From: Streptantibioticus rubrisoli
GTDB lineage: Bacteria > Actinomycetota > Actinomycetes > Streptomycetales > Streptomycetaceae
Length of the DNA stretch: 64,000 nt
NCBI RefSeq assembly: GCF_024436055.1
Contig: NZ_JANFNH010000006.1
Location: 62,001-126,000, forward strand
Direction: 5' to 3'
The notes below the pieces were generated by a model. That model saw nothing but the letters and a program-made list of their open reading frames with translations. It was not told the origin of the DNA and searched no databases. This document shows positions 50,142 through 59,413 of the stretch, piece by piece (the stretch's first letter is position 1; the number at the start of each line of letters is the position of its first letter). Position numbers and translations under genes: made by a program.

Positions 50142-52691
50142 TCAGCCGATGCGGGTCAACTTGCTACCGAGTCCCGGCGCGTTGAGGTCCGACTGCAGCG
50201 CGACCGGAACCTTCACCTGCCCGGGACCGCTGCCCACCGTCAGCGTGCCCACCGTGGCGCCCGCCTTCGCCGAGTGCGGCACTCCGGACGAACCGGCGTT
50301 CAGCGCGATGTCCACCTTCAGCCCGGCCCAGCCGACCGCCTGCACGTCCTGTGTGGCGACCACCGGCGTCCTGCCGCCCAGGCCGTCGTCGACATAGCCG
50401 ACCACATCGCCCTTCTTGATCACCTGCTCGGAGGTAAGCGACTGCTGGGCGGCCATGATGAGCTGCCGCCCAGCGGCCAGCACGGTGTCGATGATCGCGG
50501 GCTTGTACTGGCCCATCACCGCGCCGATGATCAACTGCGTGGTGCCGCCCACCTGCTTGACGGCGGCGAAGACCAGGTTGCCACCCGCCCTGGTGCTGGT
50601 GCCGGTCTTGATGCCGACGGTGTTGTTGAGCGGAACCAGTCCGTTGTAGTTGCGGTAGGTGTCGCCGCTGGCGGCCTTGTACGAGGGCTTGGCGACGATC
50701 TCCCGGAACACCTCGTTGCTCATCGCCTGCCGGGCCAGCTTGATCTGGTCGACGGCGGTGCTCACCGTGGTGGCGTCCAGGCCGCTCGGGTCGGTGTAGG
50801 TGGTGTTGGTCATCCCGAGGTCCTTCGCGGCCGAGTTCATCTTCTTCGCGAACTCCGCCTCGGAACCGGCGTCCCAACGCGCCAGCAGACGCGCGATGTT
50901 GTTCGCCGACGGAAGCATGATCGCTTCCAGCGCCTCGTACTCGCTGATGCTCTGTCCCGCGGTCACCTTGACCACCGACTCGTTCTCCCGGCTGACGTCC
51001 GCCGCCGCCTGCGGGTCGACCTTGATCAGGGGGCCGCTCTCACCGTGCTTCAGCGGATGGTCGCGCAGGATGACATAGGCCGTCATCACCTTGGCGACGC
51101 TCGCGGTGGGCACCGGCTTCTGCGGGCCGAACGCGCCCATGCCGCCGAGGCCTTCCACCTCCACAGCCGCCTGGCCCTCGGTCGGCCACGGCATGGACGG
51201 CGCCGCCCCGCCGAACGTGTACGAGGCCGGGCTGGTCAGCGTCAGCTTCGGGCTGGGCAACGGGCGCACCGCCTGCACCACGACGAAGATGATCGCCAGC
51301 AGCGCGACCAGCGGCGTCCAGATCTTGATCCGGCGCACCGCGGAGCGCAGCAGGGTCGGCGGCGGGGGCGGGGTGTTGGTCAGCTCGGCCAGCAGCTTCA
51401 GCGGCTCACCGGGAACGGGCGGCAACGGCTGCTGCTTGGTCCGCTCAACGGGTTCCGGTTCGGCCTCCGCCCGGGCGGCCTTGGCCGAGGGCTCGCTGGG
51501 CTTGGCCGCCTCCTGGTTGGGAAGCGGCACACTGGGCGCCGCGCTGGCCGCCGCCGCGCCCGGCTGGGTGGGCTTGGCCGGGGGCTGGACGGGCTTGGCC
51601 GGGGCCTCGGCGGAGGAGCGCTGAGCGGGCTTCGCCGGGGCGGGAGTTGGCTTCTCGGACGCGGGGGCGGCCGAGGGCGCGGGCTTCTCGAACGCGGGGG
51701 CAGCCGAGGGCGCGGGCTTCTCGGACGCGGGCGTCGGCTTCGCAGAAGCGGGCGACGACGCGGTGGGCTCGGCAGCCGAGGGCTTCGCCAGGGGCGTACT
51801 GGCCGACGGCTGGCCGGACTTGGCAGCGGCGCTCTCCTGCTTGGGTTGCGTCCGCGCTTCCGCATCAGGCTCCGCTTCGCTCTTGGCGGCGCCCGGCTCG
51901 CTGGCGGCGCGCGGCTCGCCGGTGGCGTCCGCTTCGCTCTTGGCGGCGCCCTCCTGAGCGGGCTCGGCGGCGCCCTCCTGAGCAGACTTCGCGGTGCCCT
52001 CGGCCTCCGCCGCGGGCGTGGAAGGCCGCGCCGCCGGGGCGTCAGCGGACGACGGCTTCGCCGGGGACTTCTCCGGCGCGGGCTTGTCGTCCGCCACCTT
52101 CTTGGCAGCAGCCGGAGCGGCGTCGCCCTTCGACTGGCCGGTTTTCTCCTTGCCGTCGCCGGACGCGTCGGAGTCGGCAGCCTGCGCACCCGGCGCGGCC
52201 GCAGACCTTCCCGTACCAGGGCCGTTGACGGAACGCTTCTCTTGATCGTCTTCCGCTTGGGACCCCGTCGAGGACTTCTCTTCGGCCTTCGCGGAAGTGC
52301 CGTCCGCCGTCCGGGACTTCGCGTCCCGTGCAGCCGGAGTCGACACACGACCACTGTTGGACGTACCGGAGCGCTGGCCGGAGCCCGGTTCCGCTACGTC
52401 ATCCGACGTAGATTCAGCCGGGTCGCCCGCCGGGTGCTCACGCCCGGCGCGCTCGGTGACCGCGGTGGCGGAGCGGGCCGCGCCGTCGCCCGCGGGCACC
52501 CGGATCCGCATCGTCATCGTCGGCTCAGGCGCGCCGTCTTGCTCCGTACCGTCGGCCGCGGCGCCGTCAGTTGACCCGGTCCGCTTCACCGCGAGCCTCG
52601 GGTCTAGCTTGTCGCTATTTTTCCCCGTACGTTCCGTCGTCTCCCCCGACGACCGCCGCTGTTCCGCCCTGCCGGGGGAATCGCCCGCCAC
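50142..52691 (-). CDS. D-alanyl-D-alanine carboxypeptidase (PBP5-type) with a 450-residue disordered N-terminal tail
   Basis: An 849-residue penicillin-binding protein that trims the terminal D-Ala from peptidoglycan. Residues 1-450 are low complexity, dominated by Ala, Pro, Glu, Lys and Ser, with repeats such as SEKPAPSAAPAFEKPAPS. One membrane helix (IWTPLVALLAIIFVVVQAV) is at about 454-475. The catalytic domain carries the three active-site motifs: Ser531-x-x-Lys534 (SVAK), Ser595-x-Asn (SAN) and Lys695-Thr-Gly. The tail precedes the helix, so it is expected to be cytoplasmic. The GTG at 52691 follows GGGAGG at 7 bases. Confidence 0.9.
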   Translation of the reverse strand: MAGDSPGRAEQRRSSGETTERTGKNSDKLDPRLAVKRTGSTDGAAADGTEQDGAPEPTMTMRIRVPAGDGAARSATAVTERAGREHPAGDPAESTSDDVAEPGSGQRSGTSNSGRVSTPAARDAKSRTADGTSAKAEEKSSTGSQAEDDQEKRSVNGPGTGRSAAAPGAQAADSDASGDGKEKTGQSKGDAAPAAAKKVADDKPAPEKSPAKPSSADAPAARPSTPAAEAEGTAKSAQEGAAEPAQEGAAKSEADATGEPRAASEPGAAKSEAEPDAEARTQPKQESAAAKSGQPSASTPLAKPSAAEPTASSPASAKPTPASEKPAPSAAPAFEKPAPSAAPASEKPTPAPAKPAQRSSAEAPAKPVQPPAKPTQPGAAAASAAPSVPLPNQEAAKPSEPSAKAARAEAEPEPVERTKQQPLPPVPGEPLKLLAELTNTPPPPPTLLRSAVRRIKIWTPLVALLAIIFVVVQAVRPLPSPKLTLTSPASYTFGGAAPSMPWPTEGQAAVEVEGLGGMGAFGPQKPVPTASVAKVMTAYVILRDHPLKHGESGPLIKVDPQAAADVSRENESVVKVTAGQSISEYEALEAIMLPSANNIARLLARWDAGSEAEFAKKMNSAAKDLGMTNTTYTDPSGLDATTVSTAVDQIKLARQAMSNEVFREIVAKPSYKAASGDTYRNYNGLVPLNNTVGIKTGTSTRAGGNLVFAAVKQVGGTTQLIIGAVMGQYKPAIIDTVLAAGRQLIMAAQQSLTSEQVIKKGDVVGYVDDGLGGRTPVVATQDVQAVGWAGLKVDIALNAGSSGVPHSAKAGATVGTLTVGSGPGQVKVPVALQSDLNAPGLGSKLTRIG

Positions 52692-52713
52692 CCAAGCCTC
52701 CCGTACACATCAG

Positions 52714-52739
52714 GCGGGGCGCCTCACCCGGCGCCCCGC
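52714..52739. other. Perfect 10-bp hairpin in the leader of the carboxypeptidase gene
   Basis: GCGGGGCGCC (52714-52723) and GGCGCCCCGC (52730-52739) enclose a 6-base loop, about 23 bases upstream of the GTG start and just before the ribosome site. Because the gene and GPP34 are divergent, there is nothing to terminate here, so it probably folds in the mRNA leader. The remaining 284 bases of the gap show no gene. Confidence 0.45.
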
Positions 52740-52975
52740 TGCCGATATCCAGTGTCCCGGACCAGTGTCCTGCCCGCGCCCGCGCCCTCGCCGCCTGACC
52801 CGCCGATCCCACCGCAACCCAATGGGGAACAGCCGGTCCACGCCACACGACGCCGCCGCCACCCCGCTAGACGAGAACGACATACCTACCGGTTCCCGCA
52901 GATAAGGCAAAGGCACTCTCGACACATCGGTGTGAGAGGCGTCACCCTGTCATTCATCCACGCGGGGAGGCATGG

Positions 52976-53680
52976 ATGGGCAGGAGCCGCAGAACAATTC
53001 CGGAGGAGCTGTTGCTGCTCGCCCTGGACCCGACGACCGGGACCACGGCGCAGCCGCAGTCACTCGACCTTGGTCTGGCCGGGGCACAGCTAGTGGAGCT
53101 GGCCCTGGCAGGACGGATAGCCCCGGACGGGGATCGTATCGCCGTGGTGCATCCGCGGCCGACAGGTGATCCGACCCTGGACACCGCACTGGAACTGCTG
53201 CGCAGGCGCGGCAGCCCGGTGCGCGCCGTCCACTGGATCGGCGGGCCCCGGTTGGGGCTGCGCCAGACGTATCTCGCGCACTTGGAACGCTGCGACATGG
53301 TGCACGCCGTGCCGGGCCAGATGTGCGGGGTACTGCCGACGACCCGCTACCAGGCGACCGACAGCGCGGTCAGCCGGGAGATCAGGGCCCGGCTGGACAA
53401 CGCGATCCGCACCGGCGTACCGCCGGACCCGCGGACCGCGGCGCTGGCCTCACTCGCCCACGCGGTGGGCCTCGGCAAGCACCTCTACCCCGGTAACGAA
53501 GGCCGGTCCTCGCGATCGCGCCTACGGGACCTCATCAGGTACGACCCGATGGGCGGCTTGGTCGCGCACGCCGTGATGGACGTGCAGAACGGCGTGGCGG
53601 TACAGCCGCGACGAGCACCCGCCCAGGCCGCACAGGCCCGTGCCGCCGGTCGCGGCATGGCCAGGGCAGGAGCTCGTTGA
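52976..53680 (+). CDS. GPP34-family protein (Golgi phosphoprotein 3-like)
   Basis: A 234-residue soluble protein of the GPP34 family, which in eukaryotes binds phosphatidylinositol 4-phosphate on Golgi membranes; many streptomycetes have several copies of unknown role. Family traits are the N-terminal IPEELLLLALDPTTG, LAGAQLVELALAGRI, the central LGLRQTYLAHLERCDMVHAV, and the helical C-terminal part LASLAHAVGLGKHLYP. A basic Ala/Arg-rich tail ends it. The ATG at 52976 follows GGGGAGG at 5 bases. Confidence 0.88.
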   Translation: MGRSRRTIPEELLLLALDPTTGTTAQPQSLDLGLAGAQLVELALAGRIAPDGDRIAVVHPRPTGDPTLDTALELLRRRGSPVRAVHWIGGPRLGLRQTYLAHLERCDMVHAVPGQMCGVLPTTRYQATDSAVSREIRARLDNAIRTGVPPDPRTAALASLAHAVGLGKHLYPGNEGRSSRSRLRDLIRYDPMGGLVAHAVMDVQNGVAVQPRRAPAQAAQARAAGRGMARAGAR

Positions 53681-53805
53681 CGCCCCTCGGGCGACCGGAT
53701 GACCCGGCCCGTGACACCGTCCGACACCCATCGGACGCGAAAGCCACGGACACAGCACCGACCCACACCCCCGTCCCCATGACCCGGTACGGGAGCCGCT
53801 GAAGG

Positions 53806-53850
53806 GCGCGAGGCGGTGAACCGGCCGAACACCGGTTCACCGCCTCGCGC
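53806..53850 (+). terminator. Very strong terminator hairpin after the GPP34 gene
   Basis: A perfect 19-bp stem (53806-53824 with 53832-53850; it begins GCGCGAGGCGG) with a 7-base loop. It lies in the 333-base gap between GPP34 and the HTH gene, 125 bases after the GPP34 stop. The rest of the gap shows only the HTH promoter region, with A+T-richer text around 53870-53990. Confidence 0.82.
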
Positions 53851-54013
53851 GTTCCGCTGGTACCGCACAGCTAATTGCTCCCGTTCTTCTGCGCAGCGTT
53901 GACCTCTGGTGGCAGGCTGCTGACCGGCAGTACACCGGTCGTACAAGAGCAGGTACCTGAACTCCTACAAGAGCAGCGGTGCCGGTGCGGTTCACAGTCG
54001 GAGGTGCAGTTCC

Positions 54014-54871
54014 GTGGCGTCCAACGTCAATCCCACTGTCAGGCGACGCAGACTGGGTTCGGAGCTGCGCAAACTCCGTGAGACCAAGGGCATGACGGCG
54101 GAGGAGGTCGCCGCCCGGCTCCTGGTGTCGCAGTCGAAGATCAGTCGGCTGGAGAACGGCCGCCGCAGCATCAGCCAGCGCGACGTACGCGATCTGTGCG
54201 GTGTGTACGGCGTGGAGGACCACCGCATCGTGGAATCGCTGATGCAGATGGCCAAGGAGTCGCGTCAGCAGGGCTGGTGGCACGCCTTCGGCGATGTCCC
54301 GTACAGCGTCTACATCGGCCTTGAGACCGACGCCGTCTCGTTGCGGGTCTACGACTCGCTGATCGTCCCCGGCCTGCTGCAGACCCCGGACTACGCCAGG
54401 GCCGTGATCGAGGGCATGTGGCCGGAGGCGACCGTCGCCGAGGTGGAGAAACGTATCCAGGTGCGGCTCAAGCGGCAGGAACGAATCACCGACCCGGTCA
54501 GCCCGGTGCGGTTCTGGGTGGTGCTGGACGAGGCGGCGCTACGCCGGGTCACCGGCAACGCGCGCATCATGAGCGAGCAGTTGGACCACCTGGTGGAGTA
54601 CAGCACGATGCCACACGTCACGCTGCAGATCCTGCCGTACAGCGTCGGCGCCCACCCGGGGATGTACGGCGAGTTCGCGATCCTGGAGTTCGAGGACGCC
54701 TCGGACGCGTCCGTGGTCTATCTGGAGGGCATGACCAGCGACCTGTACCTGGAGAAGCCCAGTGATGTGCAGGACTACTGCGTGATGTACGAGCACCTGC
54801 GGGCGCTGGCACTCAGCCCGGAACAGTCACGGCAGTTCATGAACAAGGTCGCCCGCGAGTACGTCCCGTAG
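54014..54871 (+). CDS. Scr1-type helix-turn-helix protein with DUF5753 domain
   Basis: A 285-residue regulator. Residues 12-70 are an XRE helix-turn-helix (LGSELRKLRETKGMTAEEVAARLLVSQSKISRLENGRR). The rest is the DUF5753 domain typical of actinobacterial regulators (YIGLETDAVSLRVYDSLIVPGLLQTPDYARA, VRFWVVLDEAALRRVTG). Such proteins bind a small DUF397 partner encoded next door, an arrangement described as toxin-antitoxin-like and tied to development. The GTG at 54014 follows GGAGGTG. The DUF397 gene follows after 194 bases. Confidence 0.92.
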   Translation: MASNVNPTVRRRRLGSELRKLRETKGMTAEEVAARLLVSQSKISRLENGRRSISQRDVRDLCGVYGVEDHRIVESLMQMAKESRQQGWWHAFGDVPYSVYIGLETDAVSLRVYDSLIVPGLLQTPDYARAVIEGMWPEATVAEVEKRIQVRLKRQERITDPVSPVRFWVVLDEAALRRVTGNARIMSEQLDHLVEYSTMPHVTLQILPYSVGAHPGMYGEFAILEFEDASDASVVYLEGMTSDLYLEKPSDVQDYCVMYEHLRALALSPEQSRQFMNKVAREYVP

Positions 54872-55065
54872 AGCCCTGGAGTGCTCCGGTGTCGCATGCG
54901 GCGCCGGAGGCTACACCGTCGTCACTGATGACGGAAGAGGTGAATGGGATATGCCATCCGGTCGAGTGAACAGCGGCTCCAGGAAGTGATGTTGCCGAGT
55001 AGCGTCGTTCGCGTCGCCAAGGGGTCGACAACTCCCCAATCATCTCGGCTATTTCGGAGCTGACC

Positions 55066-55284
55066 ATGAACAACCAGCAGACCAGCCAGGGCATCACGGC
55101 CGCGTGGAAGAAGTCCTCGCACTCCGGCGCACACGGCGCGTGCGTGGAGGTGCGCACCCCCGGGGCGCAGGCCGTGGCGGTGCGCGACTCCAAGGACCCG
55201 CAAGGACCTTCGCTGTCCTTCACCTCGGAGTCCTGGGCGGCCTTCATCGCCGGTGTGGAGGCGGGCGCCTTCGACCTCGCCTGA
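55066..55284 (+). CDS. DUF397 protein, partner of the Scr1-type regulator
   Basis: A 72-residue protein with the DUF397 core: WKKSSHSGAHGACVEV, then VAVRDSKDPQGPSLSFTSESWAAFIAGVEAG. DUF397 proteins sit beside Scr1-type HTH genes across Streptomyces and modulate them. The ATG at 55066 has GGAGC upstream at short distance. The gene is preceded by a 194-base gap of lower G+C that may hold its own promoter. Confidence 0.93.
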   Translation: MNNQQTSQGITAAWKKSSHSGAHGACVEVRTPGAQAVAVRDSKDPQGPSLSFTSESWAAFIAGVEAGAFDLA

Positions 55285-55472
55285 GGTCCGGTCGCCGCAG
55301 CGCGATATCCCTTCTCGTCACAAACACCGCCGCGAGCCGCGGCAGTTACACCGGCAGTAACACCAGAGTCCCTCTCGACTGGTCGCCGTCCTGGCCGAGG
55401 GGGCTCGTTGCTGTTCAAGTCCCTTCGCAGGGAACGGACTTCGGTTCCGGTCTGCGAAGCACCGCTCTTATT

Positions 55473-55499
55473 GGGTGGCTACCCGGCCCGGCGCCACCC
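55473..55499. terminator. Possible terminator between DUF397 and the convergent hydrolase gene
   Basis: GGGTGGC (55473-55479) pairs with GCCACCC (55493-55499) over a 13-base loop. Another small hairpin, CCCT-TCGC-AGGG within AAGTCC/GGACTT, lies at 55417-55441. Either could end transcription in this convergent 259-base gap. Confidence 0.35.
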
Positions 55500-55543
55500 G
55501 CCCTTCGCCGTAAGGGGTTCGGGGCGGGTGGCCGGGCACGGGA

Positions 55544-56638
55544 TCACCCCGAGACCGGGTAACGCTGCAGCCAGGCGCTGGCGCCGGTCAGGGCGGCGCC
55601 CTGGGTCATCTGCATCGCGAAGTCGTCCGCCAGCTGGAGGATCGCCCCCCGGCCCTCCAACTCCACCACCCACGCGGGCGGCAGCGCCGTGTCGCCGTGC
55701 TGGACGCCGAGCAGGTTCCCGCAGATCGAACCGGTGGAGTCGCTGTCGCCGGAGTGGTTGACGGCCAGCAGCAGCCCATGCCGTACGTCCTCGGCGACCA
55801 GCGCGCAGTAAACCCCGATGGCCAGCGCCTCCTCGGCGGTCCAGCCCTGGCCGAGCGCCTCGACCCGCTCGGCGGACGGCGGCCCCTGACGGACCGCGTC
55901 CAGCGCGGCGTGCAGCGCCTGGGTGGTCTCCTCATGGCCGGGCTGGGCGGCCAGGAGCGCCAGGGCCTGCTGTACGGCCTGCTCCAGCGGACTGCCGTGC
56001 GCCAGCGCGTGCGTGATCACCGCGAACGCCCCGGCCGCCAGGTATCCGGTGGGGTGACCGTGCGTCTGCGCGGCGCACTCCACCGCCAGTTGGAAGACCA
56101 GCCCCGGCTCCCATCCGACCAGCAGGCCGAACGGCGCGGAGCGCATCACCGTGCCGCAGCCCTTGGAACCAGGGTTCTTCGGCTGGGCGAGGGTGCCCAT
56201 CCGGTCGTCGCCGAGGCCGGAGAGGCAGGCGCGGCCGGGGGCACGCTGGGAGTACAGCCACTCCTCGCGGGCCAGCCAGCCCGCGTCGGCGTCCCGCTCG
56301 TCAGGGCCCCAGTCGGCTTGGGTGGCGGCCCAGCGGAGGTAGGCACGGTGCACGTCCGTCGGCGGGTGCCAGGTCCCGGCGTCGCGGCGGACATGGGCGC
56401 GGATCAGCCCCTCCACCGTGAACAGGCTCATCTGGGTGTCATCGGTGATGGCGCCGCGCCGCCCGTAGGCGGGGACGTAGTCGGTGACGCCCGCCGCACC
56501 GTGCTTGTCGCGGATCGCCGCCAGCGAGTCGAACTCGATACCGGCGCCCAGCGCGTCGCCGATCGCCCCGCCGAGCAGGCAGCCTCTCACCCGGCTGCGG
56601 AAGTCCTGTTGCTCCGCCCGCCCCCATATTTCGGCCAC
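55544..56638 (-). CDS. ADP-ribosylglycohydrolase family protein
   Basis: A 364-residue enzyme of the DraG/ARH family, which removes ADP-ribose from proteins or small molecules using two Mg ions. Metal-binding motifs are visible: GCLLGGAIGDALGAGIEFDSL at residues 19-39, ITDDTQMSLFTVEGLI, and near the C-terminus NHSGDSDSTGSICGNLLG. Length fits the family. The GTG at 56638 follows GGGGAG. It lies 47 bases after the FO synthase gene on the same strand, so the two probably share a transcript. Confidence 0.92.
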   Translation of the reverse strand: MAEIWGRAEQQDFRSRVRGCLLGGAIGDALGAGIEFDSLAAIRDKHGAAGVTDYVPAYGRRGAITDDTQMSLFTVEGLIRAHVRRDAGTWHPPTDVHRAYLRWAATQADWGPDERDADAGWLAREEWLYSQRAPGRACLSGLGDDRMGTLAQPKNPGSKGCGTVMRSAPFGLLVGWEPGLVFQLAVECAAQTHGHPTGYLAAGAFAVITHALAHGSPLEQAVQQALALLAAQPGHEETTQALHAALDAVRQGPPSAERVEALGQGWTAEEALAIGVYCALVAEDVRHGLLLAVNHSGDSDSTGSICGNLLGVQHGDTALPPAWVVELEGRGAILQLADDFAMQMTQGAALTGASAWLQRYPVSG

Positions 56639-56685
56639 GCCTCAACTCCCCTTCTCAGTTGGCCGCTTCACTGTGTCGATTCTTC

Positions 56686-59280
56686 TCAGCTGTCCAGGAC
56701 CGGCAGCAGCTCGGGCAGGTGGCCGTCCGAGGCCAGCCCGGCCGCCCGGCGTTCCTCCGGAACCGTGCCGTACAGGGTGTCCCGCTGCCGGGCCGGTCGG
56801 CCCGCCGCTTCGGCGATGGCGACCAGGTCGCGGATGGAGCGGTAGGACCCGTAACTGGAGCCCGCCATTCGGGAGATGGTCTCCTCCATCAGCGTGCCGC
56901 CCAGGTCGTTGGCGCCCGAGCGGAGCATTTCGGCCGCCCCTTCGGTGCCCAGTTTCACCCAGCTCGTCTGAATGTTACGGATATGCGGATGGAGCAGCAG
57001 CCGGGCCATGGCGGTGACCGCGCGGTTGTCCCGGTGGGTCGGCCCGGGTCGGGCGATGCCCGCGAGATACACCGGCGCGTTGGTGTGGATGAACGGCAGG
57101 GTGACGAACTCGGTGAACCCCCCGGTCTCCTGCTGTATCTCGGCGAGCAGCCGCAGATGGCCCAGCCAGTGCCGGGGTTGGTCCACGTGCCCGTACATCA
57201 TGGTGGAGGAGGAGCGGATGCCCAGTTGGTGGGCGCTCTTGATGACCTCCACCCAGGTGGCGGTGGGCAGTTTGCCCTTGGTGAGGACCCAGCGCACCTC
57301 GTCGTCGAGGATCTCGGCGGCGGTGCCGGGGATGGTGTCCAGGCCGGACTCCTTGGCCCGTTGCAGCCAGTCGCGGATGGACAGTCCGGTGCGGGTGGCG
57401 CCGTTGGCCACCTCCATCGGCGAGAAGGCGTGCACATGCATGCCGGGCACCCGGTCCTTGACCGCCCGGGCGATGTCGAAGTAGGCGGTGCCGGGCAGGT
57501 CGGGGTGGATGCCGCCCTGCATGCACACCTCTGTGGCGCCCACCTCCCAGGCCTGCTGGGCACGGTCGGCCACCTGTTCAAGGGAGAGGGTGTAGGCGTC
57601 GGCGTCGGTGCGACGCTGGGCGAAGGCGCAGAAGCGGCAGCCGGTGTAGCAGACGTTGGTGAAGTTGATGTTCCGGGTGACGATGTAGGTGACCTCGTCG
57701 CCGACCGCGTCGCGCCGTACGTCGTCGGCGATCCGGCACAGCGCGTCCAGCGCTGGCCCCTCCGCGTGGAGCAGGGCGAGCGCCTCGGCGTCGGTGAGCC
57801 GCGTGGGGTCGTCGGCGGCGGTGGACAGGGCGGCGCGTACGTCGGCCTCGATGCGGTCCGGGACGGTGCCGGGCGCGGCCTGTTCACGCAGTGCCTCCCA
57901 GTCGCCGTACACCTCGTCGAAGTCGTTCCTGCGGTCGCTGGTGCGGCCTTCGGTGTCGATGGCGGTGTGCAGATCGGTGCGCCCGCTGGCGGTGAAGACC
58001 TCCTCAGGCTCCTGCCAGGGCAGGCCGGTGGGCTGGGCGTCCTCCACCGCCAGGCCGCTGTCCGGGTCGGCCAGTGCCCGTACGTGCGGCAGGACGCGCG
58101 GGTCGAGCCAGGGTTCGCCGCGCTTGACGAACTCCGGGTAGATGGTGAGGCGTTCACGCATGGCGAAGCCGGACTCGGCGGTGACGGCGCGCAGTTGGTC
58201 GATGTGCGGCCAGGGGTGCTCGGGGCTGACGTGGTCGGGGGTGAGCGGGGAGACGCCGCCCCAGTCGTCGATGCCCGCGGCGATGACCCGCGCGTACTCG
58301 CCCGCGATCAGGTTCGGCGGCGCCTGGATGCGGGCGGCGGGGCCAAGGATCAGCCGGGCAACGGCGATGGTGGCCACCAGGTCGTCCAGCTCCGCGTCCG
58401 GCATGCCGCGCATCGGGGTGTCCGGTTTGGCGCGGAAGTTCTGGACGATCACCTCCTGGACGCCGTGGTACTGCCGGGCCACCGTGCGGATCGCGAACAG
58501 CGACTCGGCGCGCTCGGTGTACGTCTCGCCGATTCCGATCAGGATGCCCGTGGTGAACGGCACGTTGGAACGGCCCACGTCGTGCAGCACCCGCATGCGC
58601 ACGGCGGGGTCCTTGTCCGGGGAGCCGTGGTGCGGGCCGCCCGGCTGCGACCACAGCCGGATGGCGGTGGTCTCCAGCATCATGCCCATGGAGGCCGCGA
58701 CCGGCTTGAGGCGCTGTACGTCCGTCCAGGACATCGCGCCCGGATTGAGGTGCGGGAGCAGCCCCGTCTCCTCCAGCACCCGGATCGCCATCGCCCGTAC
58801 GTAGGCCACGGTGTCGTCGTAGCCGTGGGCGTCCAGCCACTCGCGGGCCTGCGGCCACCTGTCCTCGGGGCGGTCGCCGAGCGTGAACAGGGCTTCCTTG
58901 CAGCCGAGTTCGGCACCGCGCCGGGCGATGGCCAGCACCTCGTCGGGGGACAGGAACATCCCCTCGCCCGCGCGCCGCAGCTTGCCCGGCACAGTGGCGA
59001 ACGTGCAGTAGTGGCAGCGGTCCCGGCACAGCCGGGTCAGCGGGATGAAGACGTTGCGCGCGTAGGTGATCACGCCCGGACGTCCGGCCGCCTCAAGGCC
59101 CGCGTCCCGCACCCGTGCGGCGACCGCGGCGAGGGTGTCGAGGTCCTCACCGCGCGCTCGCAGCAGGACGGCCGCCTCGGCGACGTCCAACGCGACACCG
59201 CTGCGGGCGCGGCTCAGCGCACGTCGCATGGCGTTGGCGGTCGGTGTCGGCTCCTCGGGGCGCGGCAGGCTGGTGTCCAT
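56686..59280 (-). CDS. fbiC: FO synthase, bifunctional CofG/CofH (FbiC)
   Basis: An 864-residue enzyme making the deazaflavin FO, the chromophore of coenzyme F420, from tyrosine and a ribityl-uracil. It has two radical-SAM domains: CofG with Cys85-x3-Cys89-x2-Cys92 ([11 protein letters not shown]) and CofH with a second CxxxCxxC near residue 543 ([11 protein letters not shown]). The full actinobacterial fusion is present. The ATG at 59280 lies 7 bases after a TATGCT -10-like box, so the transcript may be leaderless; no clear ribosome site precedes it. F420 made here can serve the luciferase-like enzymes encoded next to it. Confidence 0.96.
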   Translation of the reverse strand: MDTSLPRPEEPTPTANAMRRALSRARSGVALDVAEAAVLLRARGEDLDTLAAVAARVRDAGLEAAGRPGVITYARNVFIPLTRLCRDRCHYCTFATVPGKLRRAGEGMFLSPDEVLAIARRGAELGCKEALFTLGDRPEDRWPQAREWLDAHGYDDTVAYVRAMAIRVLEETGLLPHLNPGAMSWTDVQRLKPVAASMGMMLETTAIRLWSQPGGPHHGSPDKDPAVRMRVLHDVGRSNVPFTTGILIGIGETYTERAESLFAIRTVARQYHGVQEVIVQNFRAKPDTPMRGMPDAELDDLVATIAVARLILGPAARIQAPPNLIAGEYARVIAAGIDDWGGVSPLTPDHVSPEHPWPHIDQLRAVTAESGFAMRERLTIYPEFVKRGEPWLDPRVLPHVRALADPDSGLAVEDAQPTGLPWQEPEEVFTASGRTDLHTAIDTEGRTSDRRNDFDEVYGDWEALREQAAPGTVPDRIEADVRAALSTAADDPTRLTDAEALALLHAEGPALDALCRIADDVRRDAVGDEVTYIVTRNINFTNVCYTGCRFCAFAQRRTDADAYTLSLEQVADRAQQAWEVGATEVCMQGGIHPDLPGTAYFDIARAVKDRVPGMHVHAFSPMEVANGATRTGLSIRDWLQRAKESGLDTIPGTAAEILDDEVRWVLTKGKLPTATWVEVIKSAHQLGIRSSSTMMYGHVDQPRHWLGHLRLLAEIQQETGGFTEFVTLPFIHTNAPVYLAGIARPGPTHRDNRAVTAMARLLLHPHIRNIQTSWVKLGTEGAAEMLRSGANDLGGTLMEETISRMAGSSYGSYRSIRDLVAIAEAAGRPARQRDTLYGTVPEERRAAGLASDGHLPELLPVLDS

Positions 59281-59286
59281 TCACCG

Positions 59287-59292
59287 AGCATA
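59287..59292 (-). promoter_or_regulatory. Possible -10 box for a leaderless fbiC transcript
   Basis: TATGCT on the minus strand (59292-59287) ends 6 bases before the A of the fbiC ATG, the spacing expected if transcription starts at the start codon itself. No convincing -35 box is seen. Confidence 0.35.
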
Positions 59293-59413
59293 CGAGCGAC
59301 CACCGACAGCACCAGCGATGCCGCCCTGCGCGGTTTGTCACAGGCATGCCCAGGAATAGCGGCCGCGTACGGTCCGGCGCGGTTCGGCCCCGCGACGCGG
59401 CCCCGGCCGTGCG

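Noticed and set aside
52297-52905. Plus-strand frame opposite the start of the carboxypeptidase gene
   Set aside because: It is antisense to the repeat-rich tail and has no ribosome site or family match.
55400-55445. tRNA-like arm (GTTCAAGTCCC) in the gap after the DUF397 gene
   Set aside because: No acceptor, D or anticodon arm can be paired with it; it fits better as part of small hairpins.
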